From Phallus indusiatus (lineage: Eukaryota > Basidiomycota > Agaricomycetes > Phallales > Phallaceae): 63,820 bases of DNA. The notes beneath the pieces were generated by a model. The model had not been told where the DNA came from. It did not search any database and worked only from the letters and a program-made list of their open reading frames with translations. Location of the stretch: NCBI GenBank assembly GCA_027605045.1, contig JAQFWX010000181.1, forward strand, positions 1-63,820, given 5' to 3'. Of this stretch, positions 1 through 9,881 are shown piece after piece. The translations under genes were made by a program, and so were the position numbers. Every line of letters begins with the position of its first letter. The first letter of the stretch is position 1.

Positions 1-270
1 CCTAAACCTAAACCCTAAACCTAAACCTAAACCTAAACCTAAACCCTAAACCCTAAACCTAAACCCTAAACCCTAAACCCTAAACCCTAAACCCTAAACC
101 CTAAACCCTAAACCCTAAACCCTAAACCCTAAACCCTAAACCCTAAACCCTAAACCCTAAACCCTAAACCCTAAACCCTAAACCCTAAACCCTAAACCCT
201 AAACCCTAAACCCTAAACCCTAAACCCTAAACCCTAAACCCTAAACCCTAAACCCTAAACCCTAAACCCT
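1..270. repeat. Telomeric repeat array (CCCTAAA)n
   Basis: About 38 tandem copies of the 7-bp unit CCCTAAA run from the first base and stop at the sequence ccctaacaaactatcc. The orientation (C-rich strand 5' to 3' inward) marks this as the left end of a chromosome. The distal 70 bases mix 6-bp CCTAAA units with the 7-bp unit, while the inner 200 bases are almost uniform. The unit corresponds to TTTAGGG on the G-rich strand, which differs from the TTAGGG usual in fungi. Confidence 0.97.
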
Positions 271-284
271 AACAAACTATCCTA

Positions 285-745
285 GCGGTTTTTCATCCCT
301 CCACCAATTCCACTCACACCGGGGTTTTGACCCTCACCAATTTCCACTCACACCTGGTTTCTGTCCCTCCCCCAATTCCACTAGCACCTGGTTTTCAATC
401 CTCCCCCAATTCCACTCACACCGGGGTTTCATCCCTTCCCCAATTCCACTCACTCCCAGTTTCTGTCCCTCTCCCAATTCCACTAGCACCCGGTTTTCAA
501 TCCTCCCCCAATTCCACTCCCATCACATTTTTGTCCCTTCCCCAGCTTCATCCCTCCACCAATTCAACTCATACCAGGTTTTCGTCCCTTCCCCAATTCC
601 ACTCATACTGAACTTTTGACCTTCTGCCAATTCAACCCCCACCAGAATTTTGTCCTTCCACCAATTCCACTCACACTGTCATTCTGACCCTCCACCCCAA
701 ACTCACATCCACTTTTCATCCTCCACCAATTCCAAACTCCAACCA
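285..745. repeat. Subtelomeric 34-bp minisatellite
   Basis: Roughly a dozen degenerate tandem units of about 34 bp directly abut the telomere. Each begins with CCAATTCCACT and ends in a pyrimidine tract such as GTCCCTCCC, with variants CACACCGGGG, AGCACCTGG or CATACCAGG in the middle. Because 34 is not a multiple of 3, the open frame across part of it is not evidence of coding. The copies become more divergent inward. Confidence 0.9.
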
Positions 746-1190
746 TCATCCCATTTCAACCACCCAAATACAGTCCAGCATCAAAATACAACTCCACATC
801 AACATCCAGATTAACACCCTCCACATCAATCAAATCCATCTAACTATTACCGTCTCCACTGCCCTTCTACAATCACACCAGATTCAAATATCAGATTCAA
901 CTTCTCAACTTTTCAAGATCCCAATCAGACCAAGCCCCAAATCCAGATTGAAATATAACACCAACACATCAGACCGTCACCAAAACTCCAGATTTGAACT
1001 AAAATACAACCACAATTGTTACAAGTACAACATTGTCTCGATCAAATACTGAATGCCGTCTCAGATCCCCAAGTGACCTACACATCCTTCTACAGGGAAA
1101 ACCAGAAGTCCAGAAATACTAGAACTGTAGAACCGTAAATCAAAACGTAAAAACATGTCAAGTGAAAACCAGCAAGGAACTAGAAGTCAG
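746..1190. other. A/C-rich subtelomeric spacer
   Basis: Low-complexity A/C-rich sequence containing scattered CCAGATT and AATCCA words. I see no gene, RNA or clear repeat unit. Confidence 0.5.
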
Positions 1191-1465
1191 AGTTTGCGTA
1201 AAACAGTTCTATCCACCTCAATTCTCTTTCAAACTTATCCAAACAAAAAACATACTAAATAAAATAATTCTCTCTGCAAATCCTATTAGACAAATCTCCC
1301 TATTTACACCCTTTCATACAAAATCAGAAATAACTAAACTTTGCGTAAAACAATTCTAGAGAGCTCATTTCTCCTTCAAATTGTACCAGAGAAAAAACAT
1401 ACTAAATAAATTTATTTTATCTACAAACAGTACTAAATCTTCATCAGCCCCTAATCAGCTAGTAT
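1191..1465. repeat. Subtelomeric TTTGCGTAAAACAG repeat, distal cluster
   Basis: Two units beginning with TTTGCGTAAAACA, at about 1192 and 1338. The second unit, through the words CTACAAACAGTACTAAATC and CCCCTAATCAGCTAG, is nearly identical to the unit at 3778-3900, so about 120 bp is duplicated on both sides of the solo LTR region. Confidence 0.85.
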
Positions 1466-1859
1466 TCATTAGAAGTTCCAAAACAAAGTTCCAAAACAAA
1501 GTTCGCATTACAAGACCGAAATCACAACCAACTCAATTTCAAGTCCCAGTCTGAAATACAAGATAGCTTACACAACCCGAGACAAGCTACCAAAACAGAA
1601 TTCAAGACTCCCATCTTGTGCATATATCCAGTCATAACAAGACAAGTCCCTTACCAAAACCGAGACTTGAATCAGAGTTGAAATATTTACAAGTCAAAAA
1701 GAAATACCAGCTCAATGTCAATCCAAAAGGACTGCCAAAAGTACCCAAGTATTACCATTCCCATCCCACTCGTCATGTCTTTGTCCATCCACCAGTTTCG
1801 ACTCTCATTATTCCATCTCAACCTTCTCAGATTAAACAGTCTGAACAATCTATGTCATC

Positions 1860-2265
1860 ATCACTGTCAGGGTACGTCTCTGGTCTACGGTCACTCTAGT
1901 ATATTAGCGTAGTATAGTATAACCTACTTAGATGCCTACGCGCTCTACGTCGGTCATACGGTACCCGGTATACCGGTCCGTATTTATCCCTCGCGTATTC
2001 TTCCGAACTCTCCCCGTTTCTCCGTTCGCTCCATTCTGCCCTATCTCCCTCTTTCTCTACGTCATCCGTATTGTCCTCGGCTACCGTCCTTCCTATTGGT
2101 AGATAATGCACCTGATAGCTATTGGTTAGAGATAGCGTAATCATGTATATATACAACTGTGCGCGCATGAGTAGTTCCTTGTGCTATTATAGACTGGGTT
2201 ACTGGGTTATAGTAGCAGTCTGATCCTTAAGTCTAATCGCTGAACGATCGTGCCCTAACAATCAC
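1860..2265. mobile_element. Solo LTR with 5-bp target duplication ATCAC
   Basis: A 396-bp segment (1865-2260) starts TGTCAGGG and ends CCCTAACA, which are inverted repeats of each other with one mismatch and have the TG...CA ends typical of retrotransposon LTRs. It is flanked by identical 5-bp copies ATCAC at 1860-1864 and 2261-2265. No internal gag-pol sequence or second LTR is present, so this is a solo LTR left by LTR-LTR recombination. Its base composition (CG-containing words, TATA-like tract) differs from the A/C-rich surroundings. Superfamily (gypsy or copia) cannot be told from the LTR alone. Confidence 0.88.
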
Positions 2266-2800
2266 CGGTTGTTGCACAAGCTCAAGCACCAGTCCCAGCT
2301 TTACCACAACCAGCCAAACAATACCAAATCACTTATCACATAGCATATACTCACCCGTAACAAAAAATGCCCCAATACCAGTTAGTGCCTCACTGGAGAG
2401 TCACTTATAAGTTAAAATCCATACAATCAACACCTTCTACGGGAGCGGTAAAATCAGAACATTAGAATAAAACAGGATTCAAGCTAGAGTCCCATCACAC
2501 CCATAACAGAAGACTGAAATCAAAATACAAGTTCCAGTTCCAGTTATTCAATCCAGAAGTAAATATTTCAAGAGTCCCACCTTATACATCCATCGTGCAT
2601 ATACTTACCCGTAATACAAGTTAAAAATTACCAAATCCAAGACTCGGAACTCGTAGCAATAATATATATTTAGAGTCCGCATTGAAATTCAAGTTATGTC
2701 CAGCTCACATTCATTTATCACATAGCATATACTTACCCGTAACCCCCGACTCGAGTTACTTCAAAACTCACCGTTAACAAAAGATTGCAAATATTTCTAC
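2266..2800. repeat. Subtelomeric spacer with CATATACTYACCCGTAA motif
   Basis: The motif GCATATACTYACCCGTAA occurs near 2344, 2597 and 2726, twice preceded by TATCACATA. The intervals (about 250 and 130 bp) are not tandem and no coding frame is seen. A partial match (CACATAGCATATACCCGG) recurs at about 9610. Confidence 0.6.
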
Positions 2801-2804
2801 TCAG

Positions 2805-3905
2805 AGTTTGCGTAAAACAGATCTAACCAGCTCAATTCTCTTTCAAGCTTCTCCAAATAAAAAACGTACTAAATCAAATAATTCTCTCTACAAATCATAT
2901 TAGACGTACGTGAATATCTGATCAGTCAAATCTCCCTAAACCCAACCTTTCATACAAAATCAGAAATAACTAAACTTTGCGTAAAATGGTCCTACACAGC
3001 TCAATTCTCCTTCAAATTTCTCCACAAACCGTATTAGAACTACGTGAATATCTGATCAGTCAAATCTTCCTATTACTAGCATTTCATATACAATTGGAAA
3101 TAACTAAAGTTTGCGTAAAACAGTTCTATCCACCTCAATTCTCCTTCAGATTTCTCCAAACAAAACACGTATTGAATAAAATAATTTTCTTCACAATCCA
3201 TATTAGGAGTACCTGAATATCTGATCAGTCATATCTTCCCATTACCACCGTTTCATACACAATTGGAAATAACTAAACTTTGCGTAAAATAGATCTACAC
3301 AGCTCAATTCTCCTTCAAGCTCCTTTAAAAAAAACGTACTCCATCATTTAATATTCCTCACAAACTATATTAAGAGTATGTAACCGTTTCATTGGTTCAA
3401 TCTCGTTATTAGAATAGTGGAATTCAAAATTGAGAATAACTCAAGTCAGAGTGCCACAGATATACAGAGATCGATTCTGCTTCAAATTGTACCAAAAAAA
3501 ACATACTAGATCGTTTATTTATATCTACAGGATTGCAAATATTTCCGGTCAGAAAAAACTCCCTAAGTATGAGATCGAGCGAAATATATTACAAGACCGA
3601 AATACAAGTTTGCGTAAAACAGTTTTATCCACCTCAATTTTCTTTCAATCTTCTCCAAACAAAAATCGTACTAAATAAAATAATTCTCTCTACAATTCCT
3701 ATTAAAAGTACATTAATATCTGATCAGTCAAATCTCCCTATTACCAGCCTTTCATTCAAAATCAGAAATAACCAAAGTTTGCGTAAAACAGTTCTACACA
3801 GCTCATTTCTCCTTCAAATTGTACCAGAAAAAAACGTACTAAATCAATTTATTTTATCTACAAACAGTACTAAATCTTCATCAGCCCCTAATCAGCTAGA
3901 AGACG
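2805..3905. repeat. Subtelomeric TTTGCGTAAAACAG repeat, main cluster
   Basis: Six units start near 2807, 2976, 3109, 3279, 3608 and 3778, with spacings of 169, 133, 170, 329 and 170 bp. The recurring words are TTTGCGTAAAACAG, AGCTCAATTCTCCTTC, ACTAAATAAAATAATTC and TGATCAGTCAAATC. Short open frames across the array share peptides only because the DNA repeats. Divergence between units is substantial, so this is an old array. Confidence 0.88.
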
Positions 3906-5330
3906 CGGTATAGCATAAATTCATACAGTGTCATTCAAACTGCACTTAAAGCATCCATCAAAATTACCCTTATTTTCCCTGCCCTAAAATTATTAAAAAT
4001 AACTAATAGATATAACAAATAACACTACAAATTTTTATACTATATTTCTACAACAGTTCTCACAGTACAAAGTACTATCTCCTCCAAATCAGTCTCTCCT
4101 CAAAGTAGCATGTAAATACCAATATCATTCTACAGAGCCCAATTCTTCTCGGAATAAAGTTCTAAAACAAGACGTACTAAATCAATTTTTTTTCTCTACA
4201 ATTCTTATTAAGCATGTCTCACTAGTTTATTATGCAAACGCTCGTTTCCGAGTGTTATATACCTAAGCTACATCCATTCACTTAAATAAAACATGTTCCA
4301 AAAATTCCCTGACATAGGTATATGCGGGGTCAAAAAATAGAGAAAAAAAATCCATTCTACCCATGTTTTTTTCTTGTAATTCCGTTAAGAACTGAGCATT
4401 CTAGAGTAAAAACAATATTGCACAAACTCACTGTACTGACACTCACCCACAGGAAGTTCCCCGAGTTCCCCGAGGCAACAAGCACCCATAAGGTTATTTG
4501 TAGACATTCTAAAAATAGCGAACCCATCTTTTTCGGTTTTTGATTTGGCCGAGTTTTCGGGTCTCTAGAGCCAAAACAAAAAATTTGCACAAATGCCTCG
4601 AAAATTCACTGTAGTTTTGGCTCTACAGACCTGAATTCTTCACCAAATTGAAAAAGAAAAAAACGTAGTAAATATTTTTTAAATCTCTATCAACGGCGTT
4701 ATACGTCGGGCGCTTATCTGATAAGCGCCCGTGCGCGCGCAATCTTTCCTGTGTTGTACAGCTAGCTGAGTTCGAATTCAACTCTCTCACCACTCTGCCT
4801 TCCCCCACCATCCTCCCCTTCCCCATCCACCCAAATCTCCCTCATATTTTCGCTTTTTTTCATTTATTCTACCTCTCCTCCATTCCATCCACCTATTCTA
4901 CAGCGTTTTGGAGGGTTTTCTGTGCCGGATGGGTCAGATAAAGGCAAGGTTTGGATCAGTGTCATCCAGGTGAGTAGCGTTCCGGTTTTTCGTTCTTTTT
5001 TCCGTTTTTTTCTGATTTCCTGTCATCTTCCTAGGTATGTCATGCTCTCTGGAGCTGGGGACATTTCCCCTCGTCTTTTGGCAGCCTGCGGACCGGTGCA
5101 CAACTTCATCATCAGCGCAACGTCCCGTTGCCGTTCATCAGGCCGCCGCTCTGAAGATCTTGAAGTGCACCGTCCCGCTCGTTGTCATCGGACAACATCT
5201 TGGTTTGAGGGCTACGTGGCCTTTGCCGGGATTATCACCACATGACTTATGTCATGATTAATTCTTTGCGTCCAGTCGATTAAGAACGACCGTTGATGCT
5301 CCCTTCGGGGATGTAGGTGTTTTTTTACTC
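3906..5330. other. Subtelomeric spacer, no confident gene
   Basis: AT-rich sequence followed from about 4630 by a more GC-rich stretch. It contains one perfect palindrome (listed separately) and a plausible intron-like segment 4971-5035 (gtgagt to tcctag) inside a weak plus-strand frame 4922-5245 with no recognisable protein signature. It may be a gene relic, but I cannot support a CDS. Confidence 0.4.
4708..4730. repeat. Perfect 11-bp-arm palindrome
   Basis: Arms GGGCGCTTATC and GATAAGCGCCC are perfect inverted repeats around a single central T, followed immediately by a GTGCGCGCGC run. It could be a transposon-end remnant or protein-binding palindrome. No partner copy was found in the window. 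Confidence 0.6.
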
Positions 5331-5334
5331 TCTT

Positions 5335-5835
5335 TAATATAACGGTATACCGTTGTTATGACGGTACACTGTTATTATGACGGTGTACCGTTATATTGAC
5401 GGTATACTGTTATGTTGACGCTACGCTGTCCGTTCAACGCTACGCTGCCCATGCAACGTTATGCTGCCCGTACAACGTTACGCTGTCCGTGCAACGTTAT
5501 GCTGTCTGTGCAACGTTACGCTGCCCGTGTAAACATTACGCTGCCCGCGCAACGCTACACTGCCCGCGCAACGCTACACTGCCCGTACAACGCTACACTG
5601 CCCGTACAACGCTACGCTGTCTGTGCAATGTTACACTGCCAGTATACTGTTATGCTGTCAGTGCAGTGTTATACAGTCCGTGCAATGTTACGCTGTCCGT
5701 ACAATGTTACGCGGCCAGGGTACCCTTACACCGTCAGTGTACCAGTATGCTGTCGGTGCAGTGTTACGCTGCCAGTGTACCATTACGCTGCCACTACCAG
5801 TATACCATTACGCTCTCAGCGTACCGCTTTACAAG
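5335..5835. repeat. 19-bp minisatellite (CAACGYTAYGCTGCCCGTR)
   Basis: At least 20 tandem units of about 19 bp with consensus CAACGYTAYGCTGCCCGTR. The left part drifts to ACGGTATACCGTTRTTATG-like units and the right to GCAGTGTTACGCTGCCAGT. All three plus-strand frames stay open across it only because the unit lacks stop codons. Confidence 0.92.
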
Positions 5836-5934
5836 TATTTACTATATGTATATTAACTAACATAATAAAAGTTATTATATTATTTAAACAAATACATTGA
5901 AATATACAAAAATAAAATGAACACGAACGTGCAG

Positions 5935-6305
5935 TAACACTAAGCGGAGAGTGATGCTAAGCGGAAAGCACTCTAAGCGGAGAGCACTCCAACTCACCAC
6001 GGAGACTCTCACTAAGCGGAGAGGGTAGTTAAGCGGAGAGGGCAGTTAAGCGGGGAGGTATCCCAAGCGGAGAGTAGAGAGTGCTTACCGGAGAGACTCT
6101 CCTTGATCAAATGCTAAGCGGAGAGCCTGTTAAGCGGAGAGACTACTACAAATACATTAAATATACTAACCGGAGAGGTAGAGTCACCCGAGCGATCAAA
6201 TTTCGATAGACCGGAGCAATCAAAATGATGAACGCTGGTACTGAATGGGCCAGGGACAGAACTGAATAGATCAGCCCACTTAAGCGGAGACTCTCCGCTT
6301 GCAAT
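5935..6305. repeat. Interspersed AAGCGGAGAG motif cluster
   Basis: The 10-bp word AAGCGGAGAG (or one-mismatch forms) occurs at least nine times in 360 bp at irregular intervals, starting near 5942, 5959, 5974, 6014, 6031, 6048, 6065, 6115, 6131 and 6282, with related ACCGGAGAG forms between. The last copy is half of a perfect palindrome AAGCGGAGACTCTCCGCTT at 6282-6300. Irregular spacing argues against a simple tandem repeat. It may be a cluster of protein-binding sites or the subterminal region of a transposon. Confidence 0.75.
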
Positions 6306-6344
6306 ACCGGAGGGTCCGGTAGCTCATTCATTAGAGTAGAAATA

Positions 6345-6347
<3 letters not shown>

Positions 6348-6377
<30 letters not shown>
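6348..6377. repeat. (GA)n microsatellite
   Basis: About 15 uninterrupted GA dinucleotides, between the motif cluster and the 3' end of the first gene. Confidence 0.95.
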
Positions 6378-6380
<3 letters not shown>

Positions 6381-6456
6381 AGAAAGGACGTTCAATGTAA
6401 ATGCGTGGAACATCAAGATGATATTTAAACGATGAAAGAAAAGAAAAGCGAAAGGA

Positions 6457-9136
6457 CTAAGGGGGTGTCCCTTGAGCAAGTGATTGGATTCTATGATACA
6501 TTTCTGGCCGGGCCTTGATCAACCTACTAGCCCAAACACAGCCTTCTCTGCCACGCATGTGATGTACAAGCCAAAGAATAAAGACTTGTAAATCGTCTGG
6601 ACTAACTATAAACAACAAGTGTGAACGATATGAAATGGAGCAAAGAGAGATAAAAAGAAATAGCCCTTACTGTAATACAAGTCTGAATTATGGGTATGAA
6701 AGTTTAAGGACTGTGTTTGGAACATGAAACTGGAAAGCTTTCGGATGACATGATGCAGCTCCATACCACAGCGTTGATAACTAGGCATGCAGAGGATACG
6801 TTCAAAATCAAACAAGGTGATGAAACGCCCTTGTAAGACAACAGCTTCTTCTAAAGTAATAGTAGTGAATGGGGTATTTGCACGAAGGACGCTAGAGAAA
6901 CCAATAACGGTTAACATTTGTATTTCAAGGAAAATAAATTAAAATTTACTTACATCATATCTCCAACCCTGAGTACGCAGCAGGCTTGCTCATCTTGTCC
7001 AAAATCAAATATCAATAGCTGAGCACCAGCTAGAATGCGGATCCAGGTGGGAAGCGGGTACCCGACCGAGTTAACATAGCGGTCGGGTGGCATGCTATGA
7101 AGGACATTGCCCTGGCTATCTAGTCCGACCTGTGACGAGATGTCAATCTTCCTGTTGTTGAAATTAGAACAGTTTAATAAGAAATGAGATATATGGGACG
7201 TACGACAGTCGTTTAGGGGAGGAACATTGCAAAGCAACTTGTACACGACTGTCGAGTCGGACAAGAAAGCCATTGACAAAACGAGCTAGGGTATTTACGA
7301 TCGCCTCTATTATCTGAAAGAGAGCGTAAAAAAAAAAAAAAAGCAAAGAAATAATGAACTTGGTCTTACATTGGATGCTGATAGGCTGAACTAAGCCGAC
7401 ACCTAACGTCCTCAGGATTGCAGGAATTGAAGGGTCTTGGTTAATGCGGGGTAGTGTGAAGTGAATATTGGAAAGGGTGAAAATTTCACATTGTTGTGGT
7501 ATGGAAAGAGCATCGAAACCAGCCGTGGAATTGACGTGCAACTGAGGATGTAAGGCAGAGGGCGGCTCGTCTTTGGACACACTCAGCATTGAGAGGAGAG
7601 TAGCAAGCTCTTGGTAATCAAACTATTAAAGAACAAGCAGTGAAAAAGAAAGAAAAAATCAATGAATATATATATACTGAGAGCTTAGAGAAAAAAAGAA
7701 AAATACCATTCCGTCTGTCCATGGCAGGTACCAAGTGTGGCGATCCCATACACGCTCCGATTGGCCCTTGACACAACATGACCATATCTTGATGATATGA
7801 GAGGAGATCTGATCCTTTGGAAAAAAAAAAAAGTTGAATTTAAATTAAATGAACAGATAAAAAGTACTTACTCGAGCGGGTATGTCTGATAAGGTATCAC
7901 GAGGAAGGTGGACATCAAAGTCACCCTTGTCATAGCCTTGCATAAAGGCCATCAAATCTTGGCGCACAGTGCAAGGAGGTTCAGGATCTGCTGCTTCTGC
8001 TTCATCTTCATCATCGCTCTCGATCCGAGGACGTTTGGATGGTGCACGGCGTGAAATGGGAGGGTGAACGGACGGGGATGAAACTGGAGCTTCATGTAGA
8101 TCATCTTCCATGAGTACTTGAAGCTGCGATATATTCTTTTTCTTGACATGTTCTTCCCCAGTGTCATCCTGCTGGCCATCAGCTAGATCGTCTTTAGTAT
8201 GGGTAGAGCCGGCACCGGTTGGTCTAGAACGCCCGGGAATCGCAGTGTCCTCGTGAACCGGTTTGACGGGTGATCCTGTGTCTTGAACGCAGTTACACCA
8301 GAGCATGGGAACGTCAATACTGCGGTCGCTATCTTCAGTGTCAATGAGGGCTTGAAGAAGAGAAATAAAGATATTGTCAAAATCATTTTGAAGGGCTTGA
8401 GGTTCAGGTACATCGGTATTGTTGCCCCGGAGAATGTAGCACAGACTTCTGACCGTCCAGCGTACCACCCAGCAAAGGAGAGCCCAAGATATTTGTCACA
8501 ATCGATGTCGGCGGGAATGGATCCTTGGGGCAACGACTCGTTAACATGTATAGCTGTGCGGGCAGCATGTGTGGTACTGATGATCAGTCTGTAGTTCCGA
8601 ATAGGCCCCAGATTGTTTTGGTTGGTAGTGAAATCAGGATGATGCTGGGATTGGCTGTCAGGAACACCCAGGCCTATCGACCAACAAAACCGGTCAAGAA
8701 GTAAAGATCTGACCAGTGCGGACACGATGGTAGCGCCATCCGAGCCAAGTGAAGCATCGACATCTTTATTGAGCTTGCTCTGTAGATCGTGTTGGCCAGA
8801 GACGCGAAGGGCAAAGGCATCGATACCGTTTGCCAAGTTTTGGAGGATCTCCTGGTATAGTTCTGGCACGGTATCATAGCCTGCTTGACTAACGAACACG
8901 CGATGACAATGATCACGGTCGAAAGCACAATGACCTCTTGGGGGAACAAAGATATTGGGTCTCCAATGGCATTTCTGCCATACTGGGGTACAGAAGATAT
9001 GAAAGGATGGGTTGGGCGGATGATGGAGTAGTTGTAGAGATGAATGTCGACGGGATGGTGTGGGTGTGATGGACGGATGCAAATGGGAACTATTTGGTAG
9101 AGGCAACCGGGATGGTGTGTTGGATGATATTAACAC
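6457..9136 (-). CDS. Subtelomeric multi-exon protein of unknown function
   Basis: Minus-strand gene assembled from at least seven exons, and the most telomere-proximal gene. Good introns include 7314-7369 (gtaaga...tttcag), a gtaagt intron near 7810-7870, a gtacgt intron near 7150-7202, and ones near 6905-6950 and 6605-6665; the last exon joins in frame and ends at TAG 6457-6459. The N-terminal exon has a Ser/Pro-rich lead and a conserved-looking Cys/His block (DRDHCHRVFV). The middle is acidic and low complexity with a basic patch (SKRPRIESDDEDE), possibly a nuclear localisation signal. The C-terminal half looks globular (PDRYVNSVGYPLPTW, EGCVWASRLIKARPEMYHR). I recognise no domain. The junction near 8350-8500, between the two long frames, is unresolved: either a weak-donor intron or a frameshift lies there. 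Confidence 0.6.
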
Positions 9137-9348
9137 GGGAAATGGAGGAGAAGGATGAAAAGCTATGGAGAAAAGAAAGAGAAAGGAAAAAAGAAAGAGG
9201 GGTGAGAAGGCAAGAAGAGAAAAAAAAGTGACCTTTTATAGACAATCTTACCTTGGATGCATATAACCATCTAGAAGAAGTCTTATAGTGAGCCCCCTAT
9301 AGAAAACACATCAGTTAGTAGTACTAAATGGTGCTGTATAACGATGCC
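9137..9348. other. Upstream region of the subtelomeric gene
   Basis: Purine-rich 5' flank (GAAAAGAAAG runs) with no gene. A standard promoter cannot be delimited. Confidence 0.4.
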
Positions 9349-9540
9349 AATGGTCCCAAACTAAAAATACTAGCTAGTATGACTTACATAAGCCACACCA
9401 GCTAGCGCGACTTATGTAAGCCATACTTTATACTGAGGCGAGCCAATAGTCTCAAACTAAAAATACTAGCTAGTATGACTTACATAAGCCACACCAGCTG
9501 GTGCGACTTATGTAAGTCATACTTTATACCTGAGTGTCAT
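9349..9540. repeat. Tandemly duplicated hairpin element (MITE-like)
   Basis: Two copies of a ~95-bp unit lie side by side and are about 90% identical. Each contains TATGACTTACATAAG and its reverse complement CTTATGTAAGTCATA separated by a short CACACCAGCTRG spacer, so each copy can fold into a long hairpin. The unit could be a miniature inverted-repeat element or its end. No ORF is present. Confidence 0.75.
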
Positions 9541-9830
9541 CCAAAAGTTGAGTAATGCATCCATCCCCTTCTAGTCAGAATGCAGGGGTGGTCACATGAT
9601 CAGAAAATAGAGCACATAGCATATACCCGGAAACCCCCTGAAAAAAAAAGCACATGATAGAAAAAATAAGGCTGTAGAGTGATTGACCCTAGGATTGATT
9701 TTATAATAGGCTCACTAATCAGGCATACAAAGGGTGAAATACAAAATGATGAATATCTCGAGATTTTACTATGTAATTGGCCTTTGGCCAATTAAAAAAA
9801 AAGATTCGTGGGACCTAGACGGTCCCGACA

Positions 9831-9859
9831 GTGTTGGAATTTCTTCGAAATTCCAACAC
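9831..9859. terminator. Perfect 13-bp hairpin in the 3' region of the F-box gene
   Basis: Arms GTGTTGGAATTTC and GAAATTCCAACAC are perfectly complementary around the loop TTC, starting about 22 bp past the stop codon of the minus-strand F-box gene. In RNA this would be a very stable stem in the 3' UTR. Whether it affects 3' end formation or stability is inference. Confidence 0.5.
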
Positions 9860-9881
9860 CCTTAGTGAGCTACGCGGGGGC

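Noticed and set aside
327..611. 94-codon Ser/Pro-rich frame
   Set aside because: It lies wholly within the 34-bp minisatellite; the peptide repeat is a by-product of the DNA repeat.
1162..3913. Several short frames with shared peptides such as KQFYPPQFSF
   Set aside because: They share peptides only because the underlying subtelomeric repeat recurs; no splice or start support.
5396..5900. Three overlapping Cys-rich repetitive frames of 77-162 codons
   Set aside because: All are readings of the 19-bp minisatellite in different phases.
8183..8450. C-terminal extension of the long 8183-9136 frame
   Set aside because: Overlaps the acidic exon read in another phase, which connects to downstream exons; the extension is probably out-of-frame reading.
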